Shown piece by piece: positions 58,723-64,000 of a stretch of DNA of 64,000 nt. The stretch covers positions 348,406 through 412,405 of the forward strand of contig NZ_KB903290.1 in assembly GCF_000379685.1 (NCBI RefSeq), given 5' to 3'. The notes under the pieces were generated by a model, which was given only the letters and a program-made list of their open reading frames with translations, searched no databases and was not told the DNA's origin. Both the position numbers and the translations under genes were made by a program. Every line of letters starts with the position of its first letter. The first letter of the stretch is position 1. This DNA comes from Catelliglobosispora koreensis DSM 44566 (lineage in GTDB: Bacteria > Actinomycetota > Actinomycetes > Mycobacteriales > Micromonosporaceae).

Positions 58723-61545
58723 TCATGGCAGGGTCCAGCGCTGGTTGGTGCCGCCGTGGCAGGCCCAGATGATGAGCTGGGTGCCGTCGGCGGAGCTGCC
58801 GCCGTTGGCGTCCAGGCACTTGCCGGATGCGGGGTTTACCAGGGAGCTGTTGGCGCCGGCGTTCCAGACCTGTCCGCCGCCGCCGTTGCAGGCCGACAGC
58901 TGAACTAGGGCGCCGTCGCCGGTGCCGATCGCGGTCATGCACTTGCTCAGGGAACGCAACGTGCCGTCGGTGCCAACGGTCCACTGCTGATTGGTGTTGG
59001 TGTGACAGGTCCACAGCTGGATCTTCGTGCCGTCCGCGCTTGAGTTACCGCTGACGTCCACGCATTTGCCCGAGGCTCCGGTGATCCGGCCGGTGCGTGT
59101 GCTACTGGACGTGCCAAAGGTGAAAGCGTCCACATCGAACAACGTGCTCGTGCCGCTTCCCTGGAACGTCAGGTAGAGCGTGGTGGTGCCAGCCGGGACG
59201 TTGGACAGCGTCGCCGAAACTTCGGTGAAGGTGTCCCAGCCGCCTGTGACCGGAACGGTAACCGTGCCAAGCACCGTTCCGGTGGCTGAACCGGTGCGCA
59301 CCGAGATGCTGCCGCCTGCCCCGGCCGAGGAAACCCTGGCGCTGAACCGGGTCTCGCCACCCAAGGCGTATGGCTGGAAGGCGATCCAGTCTCCGTTGTG
59401 GATGTTCCCGACGGTCTGGCCGCCTTCGGCCGGTGTCTTGGCGAACAGGTTGACCCCGGATTGGGTGCTGTAGTGCTCAGCCTGCCGGTGCCGTGGCTGA
59501 AGGATGTGCTGCGCGTGCGTGGTCAGGGCCGGCTGGCCATTGGCGCCGAGGTCGGTGTACTCGGCGTCGAATACCGCGAATAGATTCGCCGCGCTGTCAT
59601 GCTCACCGTCAACGGGGACCTGCAACGTCCCCGAGCACCCGTTGCGCGAGGTGATGGGATGGCCGTGGCTGTCGTGGCCGAGAATGTAACTGAGCTTGAC
59701 TCGTGCGCAGTCGACCGCGCTGTCTTCAGGGTCGGAAACCGTGATGGTGTAAGGCACGGTGTCGCCGTAATTGAACAACGCCCCGTTGACCGGAGTGTTC
59801 AGGGTGACAGTTGGTGCGGTGTTGCCAACGGTAATCACCACACTGGCCGCGGCGGTTCGCCCGCCTGGGTCGGTCACGGTCAAGGAGACAGTGCGAACAC
59901 CGTTGGTGGTAAAGGTGTGACTCGGGTTGGCGGCCGTCGAGGTGCTGCCGTCACCGAAATTCCACGCGTACGTGAGCGCGCCGCCCTCAGGGTCCGAAGA
60001 GCCCGATGACGAAAACGTCACGGCCAGTGGAGCGAGCCCCGACGTGCGGTTGGCGGCCGCTCTGGCGATAGGTGCCTGGTTGCCCGCCGGGTTGTATTCA
60101 ATGCGGTACAACGCCGAGTTGGCGTCACCGCCGTACCAGCCGGTGCCGTAGTCCAGCACATACAAAGCACCGTCAGGACCGAAGGCGCTGTCGATGATTT
60201 GCGTGCCACGCCAAGGGAAATCACTTACCTGACCGGCCGAGCCGTCGGCGTTGATATCGATGGTCTTGATCCAGCGGCGGCCGTACTCGGTGGCGAAGAA
60301 GTGCCCGTCGAGCAGAGGCGGGAACTTCACGGTCGATGGGTTGGTGGCGTCGTAGCGGTACACGGGCCCGCCCATCGGGGACTCCGACCCGCAGCCGAAC
60401 GCGGCGAACGAACAGTTGTCGTACTTGATCCACGCCGGACGCGCCGCCGGAAGGTTACGCAGCCCCGTGTTGCGGGGAGAGTCGTTCACCGGTGCGGCGC
60501 AGTTGAACCGGGATCCCGACGGTCCTGACGGGAACGTGTAGTCCACATAGGATTCAGCGGTGTTGTTGGAACCGACGCAATAGGGCCAGCCGTAGTTGCC
60601 GGCCGAGGTGATCCGGTTGAACTCGACCAGTCCGCCGGGCCCGCGAGACGAGCTAGCGCTACCAGCGTCCGGGCCGTAGTCGCCCAGATACACAGCACCA
60701 CTCGTCTTGTCGACGTTGAGGCGGAAGGGGTTACGGAACCCCATCGCGTAGATTTCCGCGCGCGTGTTCGCCGTTCCCTGTGCGAACAGGTTTCCCGCCG
60801 GGATCGAATACGTGCCATTGGCGTTGACTTTGATGCGCAACACCTTGCCCCGCAGGTCATTGGTGTTGGCGGCGCTGCGTTGCGCGTCATAGGCCGGGTT
60901 GCGGTTGGAGCGTTCGTCGATGGGCGTGTAGCCATCCGACTCGAACGGGTTCGTATCGTCCCCGGTGGACAGATACAGGTTGCCGGCCGCGTCGAAGTCG
61001 ATATCTCCGCCTACGTGGCAGCAGATTCCACGGTTCGCCGGCACGTCAAGGATGGTGACCTGACTGGCCATGTTCAATGTGTAGTCGGCGTTGAGGGTAA
61101 ACCGCGACAGCCGGTTGACCCCGTTCCAGGCCGAGAAATCGCTGCCGGTGGAAGGCGCGTCACCGCCCGGGGTGCTCAGCGGCGGCGCGTAGTATAGGTA
61201 GATATGGCGGTTGGTGGCGAAGTTCGGGTCGGCGGCGATGCCTTGCAGCCCTTCCTCATCGTGAGCATAGGTCTGCACGGTGCCGATCGCCGCGGTGTTG
61301 CCGGCCGCGTCGGTGCGGCGCACCACCCCATTGCGGGCGGTGTGCAGCACCGAACGGTCTGGCAGGACCGCCAGCGACATCGGTTCACCGACCTCGCCCA
61401 CGCCACGGGCGAGCTCGATCTGCTGGAAGTCGGCTGCGTTAACCGGATGGGCCGCCGCCGGGTTACTGGGCTGGAGCACGACGGACACCGCGGCGGCGCC
61501 CGCTAACGCAGCGGCGCACAGGGCCGCATGAAGGCGAATTTTCAT
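58723..61545 (-). CDS. PQQ/glucose-sorbosone dehydrogenase-like protein with PKD, CBM6 and RICIN
   Basis: 940 residues. Signal peptide 1-32. Propeller dehydrogenase 40-490: LARGVGEVGEPMSLAVLPD, GICCHVGGDIDFDAAGNLYL, AMGFRNPFRLNVDKTSGAVY, SPMGGPVYRYDA, HFFATEYGRRWIKTIDI. PKD 500-580 (YAWNFGDGSTS). A Ca/Cys linker domain, CBM6 690-810 (NIHNGDWIAF, FDVDAFTFG) and RICIN 815-940. Expected to oxidise sugars outside the cell using PQQ; no pqq genes nearby. Confidence 0.9.
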   Translation of the reverse strand: MKIRLHAALCAAALAGAAAVSVVLQPSNPAAAHPVNAADFQQIELARGVGEVGEPMSLAVLPDRSVLHTARNGVVRRTDAAGNTAAIGTVQTYAHDEEGLQGIAADPNFATNRHIYLYYAPPLSTPGGDAPSTGSDFSAWNGVNRLSRFTLNADYTLNMASQVTILDVPANRGICCHVGGDIDFDAAGNLYLSTGDDTNPFESDGYTPIDERSNRNPAYDAQRSAANTNDLRGKVLRIKVNANGTYSIPAGNLFAQGTANTRAEIYAMGFRNPFRLNVDKTSGAVYLGDYGPDAGSASSSRGPGGLVEFNRITSAGNYGWPYCVGSNNTAESYVDYTFPSGPSGSRFNCAAPVNDSPRNTGLRNLPAARPAWIKYDNCSFAAFGCGSESPMGGPVYRYDATNPSTVKFPPLLDGHFFATEYGRRWIKTIDINADGSAGQVSDFPWRGTQIIDSAFGPDGALYVLDYGTGWYGGDANSALYRIEYNPAGNQAPIARAAANRTSGLAPLAVTFSSSGSSDPEGGALTYAWNFGDGSTSTAANPSHTFTTNGVRTVSLTVTDPGGRTAAASVVITVGNTAPTVTLNTPVNGALFNYGDTVPYTITVSDPEDSAVDCARVKLSYILGHDSHGHPITSRNGCSGTLQVPVDGEHDSAANLFAVFDAEYTDLGANGQPALTTHAQHILQPRHRQAEHYSTQSGVNLFAKTPAEGGQTVGNIHNGDWIAFQPYALGGETRFSARVSSAGAGGSISVRTGSATGTVLGTVTVPVTGGWDTFTEVSATLSNVPAGTTTLYLTFQGSGTSTLFDVDAFTFGTSSSTRTGRITGASGKCVDVSGNSSADGTKIQLWTCHTNTNQQWTVGTDGTLRSLSKCMTAIGTGDGALVQLSACNGGGGQVWNAGANSSLVNPASGKCLDANGGSSADGTQLIIWACHGGTNQRWTLP

Positions 61546-61583
61546 AGAGAAGTGTCTTTCTGATGGGAGAGGGTCTGGGTATT

Positions 61584-61623
61584 GCCGCCGGCTGGCATTC
61601 CGGGCAGAGCAGCAGCCGGCGGC
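61584..61623 (-). terminator. Inverted repeat between the two dehydrogenase genes
   Basis: GCCGCCGGCTG (61584-61594) with CAGCCGGCGGC (61613-61623), 11-bp stem. Together with 61654-61691 it shows the two dehydrogenase genes are probably separate transcription units. Confidence 0.5.
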
Positions 61624-61653
61624 AAGCTTGGTGAACTGGGATGGGTGAAGGGC

Positions 61654-61691
61654 GGTGCTCGCGCGGCCCCGCCGAAGGCCGCACGAGCACC
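61654..61691 (-). terminator. Terminator after the second dehydrogenase gene
   Basis: GGTGCTCGCGCGGCC with GGCCGCACGAGCACC: 15-bp arms with one mismatch, 8-nt loop, 2 nt after the stop. Strong hairpin. Confidence 0.75.
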
Positions 61692-61693
61692 AG

Positions 61694-64000
61694 TCAGGAC
61701 GTCACGGTCAAGCGCCAGCGCTGGTTGTTACCGCTGGTGCAACTCCACTGAATGATGGATGCGCCGTTGGCCGTTGACGCGCCGTTGACGTCCAGACACT
61801 TTCCACTGTGGACGGCCTTGAGTTCATATACACCGGCCGTGCCCGTGGCGACTGCTTGCCATTTCTGGCTGTTTTGGTTGGTGCAGGGGACTTGAACGAT
61901 GGCGGCGCCATCAGACGTTGACCCGCCTGTGGCCGCCATGCACTTTCCACTGTGGACAGCCTTGAGATAGACGTAGCCGCTGCCAGCGTCGACGGCCTGC
62001 CACTTCTGGTTGCTGCCACCGGTGGCCGACCACTGAATCACGGCCGCGTTGTCGGCGGTGGAGGCGGCGTTGACGTCGGCGAGCAGATTGCTGTGCCCTG
62101 CGGCGAGCGTGTAGGTCTTTCCGGCGATACCGGTAGGGTTCGTGCCCACGCCGGCCCCGCCGAAGGTGAAGGCATCGAGGTCGAAAGTATTGCTTTGCGT
62201 CGATTTAAAGACGACATACAAATTGTGGGTACCAGAAAGAGTGCTCACTGGTACCGGAGAAAGGTTTTGATAGTTGTTCCACCCGCCGGTGTTTGGCACA
62301 GAAGCGGTTGCCAGCAGCTGCCCGGTCGGTGAATCAGCCCGCAGCTCGATGCTGGCGCCACCGGAAGGTGACGACACCCGGTAGCTGATGCTGTTGATGT
62401 TCAGCAGGTTCATCGGGCTGAACATGAGCCAATCGTTGTTGCTGATATCGCCAACGCGGTTTCCGCCTTCGGCGCCAGACTGGGCGACGACGCGGATGCC
62501 GGACTGCGCGGTGAAATACTCGGCCTGCTTGTGTTTGGGCTGCAGCACAGCCGAGGCGTAGCCAGTTAGCGGGTTGACCGTGCCGTTGCCGTTGTCGGTA
62601 TAGCGGGCGTTGAGGGCGTAGTACAGGTCCGCGCCATCGGGATGCCCGCCGAGCAAGTTCGTGTCGACGGTGCCGGAACAGCCGGGGTATTCGCTGGTGG
62701 GGTGCTGGTGGTCAGCGTGGCCAAGCGCGGGGGCCATGATGACCCGCGAGCAGTTCACCGTGCCGTCCTCGGGATCGGTCGCGGTGACCGAATAGGCGAC
62801 GTTCTGCCCGAAGTCGACCATGCCACCGTTGGGCGGGCCGGTGATGGTGACCGTAGGCGCCGTGTTTCCGGCGGTGATGGGAATGGTGGTAGAGGAGGAC
62901 TTTCCGGTGTTGTCGCGCACGGTTAGCTTCGCCGTGTAGTTGCCGCTGGCTGTGTACACGAAGGTGGGGTTGGCCGCGGTGGAGTCCGTGCTGCCGTTGT
63001 TTTGGAAGTCCCAGGCGAAGGTGATGGTATTGCCCGGGTCTGGATCGTAGGAACCGTTGCTGGAGAAGCTAACGGTCAGCGGTGCCGGCCCGTTGGTCGG
63101 TGTGGCGCTAGCCTTGGCGACCGGTGCTCTGCCGCCTTTGACGTAGTCAATCCGGTAGAGGCCCGAGTCGGAGTTGCCACCACCGAACTGTGAGCCCCAC
63201 TCAAGCAGGTAGAGCGAACCGTCGGGCCCGAAGCGCATGGCCATCGGTTTGACGAACGTGACGCCGGGCAGGAACGGGTTGATTTTCACCAGGTTGCCGT
63301 TGGCGTCGAAGTGGATTTCCTTGATGGTGTTGCGCATCCACTCGAAGAAGAAGTGCACACCGTTGTAGTACGACGGGAAACCGTTACCGTTGCCCCGGTA
63401 GACCGGACCGCCCATAGGACCGGCACCGTCACTGCCCATTTCCGGGAACTGTGTGGAAGTGCCGTAGCCGTACCAGATTTGTGGTTGCACGAGTGGTGGC
63501 AGGTCGCGCAGGCCGGTGTTGTTGGGTGAGTCGTTGACAGGGGCGTTGCAGTTGAACTTCGCGCCCACCACACCGGTGTCGGGGTTGTACGGTGCGTACG
63601 GCTGGTTGTTGCCGTGGCAGAACGGCCAGCCGAAGTTGCCGGCTTGTTTGATGACGTTGAGCTCGACTAGGCCTTCGGGGCCGCGGTTGGTGGTGCAGCA
63701 GCCGCGGTCGGGGCCGTAGTCGGCGACGTTGAGCCATCCGGTCTGCTGGTCGACATCGAAGCGGAATGGGTTGCGGAAGCCCATCGCGTAGATCTCGGGC
63801 TTAGTCTGCGCGGTGCCCTGGGGGAACAGGTTCCCGGCCGGAATCGTGTAGGTGCCATTGGTTTCCGGGTGGATACGCAGGATCTTGCCACGCAGATCGT
63901 TGGTGTTACCGGCTGTTCTGGCGGAGTCGAGCATGCTCTGCCCTGGGCGCCAGTCCAGTGGCGCGTAGCCTTGCCAGTGCGTGGACAGGTTCGGCGGGAC
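61694..64000 (-). CDS. PQQ/glucose-sorbosone dehydrogenase-like protein with PKD, CBM6 and RICIN (5' end outside window)
   Basis: 768 codons; the frame is open to 64000, so the start and signal peptide lie outside. Same architecture as its neighbour: propeller (AMGFRNPFRFDVDQQTGWLN, GPMGGPVYRGNGNGF, LYLLEWGSQFGGGNSDSG), PKD (FAWDFQNNGSTDS), CBM6 (DISNNDWLMFSPM, FDLDAFTFGGA) and RICIN (HSNLLADVNAASTADNAAVI, GKCMAATGGSTSDGAAI, GKCLDVNGASTANGASI). Ends before a strong hairpin. Confidence 0.9.
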   Translation of the reverse strand, partial: VPPNLSTHWQGYAPLDWRPGQSMLDSARTAGNTNDLRGKILRIHPETNGTYTIPAGNLFPQGTAQTKPEIYAMGFRNPFRFDVDQQTGWLNVADYGPDRGCCTTNRGPEGLVELNVIKQAGNFGWPFCHGNNQPYAPYNPDTGVVGAKFNCNAPVNDSPNNTGLRDLPPLVQPQIWYGYGTSTQFPEMGSDGAGPMGGPVYRGNGNGFPSYYNGVHFFFEWMRNTIKEIHFDANGNLVKINPFLPGVTFVKPMAMRFGPDGSLYLLEWGSQFGGGNSDSGLYRIDYVKGGRAPVAKASATPTNGPAPLTVSFSSNGSYDPDPGNTITFAWDFQNNGSTDSTAANPTFVYTASGNYTAKLTVRDNTGKSSSTTIPITAGNTAPTVTITGPPNGGMVDFGQNVAYSVTATDPEDGTVNCSRVIMAPALGHADHQHPTSEYPGCSGTVDTNLLGGHPDGADLYYALNARYTDNGNGTVNPLTGYASAVLQPKHKQAEYFTAQSGIRVVAQSGAEGGNRVGDISNNDWLMFSPMNLLNINSISYRVSSPSGGASIELRADSPTGQLLATASVPNTGGWNNYQNLSPVPVSTLSGTHNLYVVFKSTQSNTFDLDAFTFGGAGVGTNPTGIAGKTYTLAAGHSNLLADVNAASTADNAAVIQWSATGGSNQKWQAVDAGSGYVYLKAVHSGKCMAATGGSTSDGAAIVQVPCTNQNSQKWQAVATGTAGVYELKAVHSGKCLDVNGASTANGASIIQWSCTSGNNQRWRLTVTS

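Noticed and set aside
58709..59014. N-terminal extension of the esterase frame to 59014
   Set aside because: It overlaps the RICIN end of the dehydrogenase gene; TTG 58708 has a perfect AGGAGG and is followed by a signal peptide.
1..64000. CRISPR arrays, tRNA or rRNA genes, insertion sequences, phage genes
   Set aside because: I looked for regular repeats, cloverleaf-like stretches, terminal inverted repeats with transposase motifs and phage structural genes and found none that hold up.

Overview
This window reads as chromosomal DNA from a high-GC, mycelial-type actinomycete, perhaps Pseudonocardiales or a relative; the genus cannot be fixed from sequence alone. The evidence is frequent GTG starts and probable leaderless genes, a mycothiol-dependent maleylpyruvate isomerase-like domain fused to an anti-sigma factor, an OmpATb/ArfA-like BON-OmpA protein, DUF3618/DUF4235/DUF6131-type small actinobacterial proteins, and a large secretome carrying ricin-type (RICIN/CBM13) lectin domains. 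I saw no rRNA or tRNA gene, CRISPR array, transposase or phage gene.

Layout. 1-3191 is the 5' part of a large secreted protein (PA14, dehydrogenase-type beta-propeller, CBM6/35, RICIN, DUF1080) that leaves the window on the left. 3.4-37 kb is a mosaic of housekeeping and accessory genes: a NPP1 necrosis-inducing-like protein, an anti-sigma/ECF sigma pair, an APH-type kinase, a MerR-ABC exporter operon, a TIR-TPR-zinc-ribbon protein, an ArfA-like envelope pair, SDR/TetR and LysR/AhpD-type pairs, hemerythrin, small membrane proteins, a SUKH immunity protein and a CorA transporter. Among them lie about ten broken genes: a luciferase-like oxidoreductase, a response regulator, an unidentified 3' fragment, an alpha/beta hydrolase, a barstar, a CPBP protease, a GHKL-type ATP-binding protein, a beta-helix protein, an RDD protein and a lipoprotein. 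38-40.4 kb carries a secreted VCBS-repeat protein and an aromatic DAHP synthase, preceded by what looks like an aromatic-amino-acid attenuator.

40.4-64 kb is a nearly intact carbohydrate region. Two GH43 enzymes with AbfB domains and a GH12 xyloglucanase/endoglucanase with RICIN repeats come first, with LacI-type palindromes nearby. An eight-gene plus-strand operon follows: ABC sugar importer without an ATPase, enolase-superfamily dehydratase, mutarotase, Zn-alcohol dehydrogenase, SDR and COG3618 lactonase. It resembles non-phosphorylative L-fucose/L-rhamnose-type catabolism. A convergent aldo/keto reductase plus FadR-type GntR regulator completes it. A minus-strand series then encodes GH54 arabinofuranosidase, ThuA-DUF1080, a CE1-type esterase and two PQQ/glucose-sorbosone dehydrogenase-like proteins; every one ends in RICIN repeats, and the last runs off the right edge.

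How the parts may work together (inference): secreted GH43/GH54/GH12/CE1 enzymes would strip and cut hemicellulose, while dehydrogenase-propeller and ThuA/DUF1080 proteins could form an extracellular oxidise-then-cleave route. DUF1080 is the family annotated as 3-keto-disaccharide hydrolase. The protein at the left edge fuses a dehydrogenase-like propeller with DUF1080 in one chain. Released deoxy- or pentose-type sugars would be imported and oxidised by the 45-53 kb operon.
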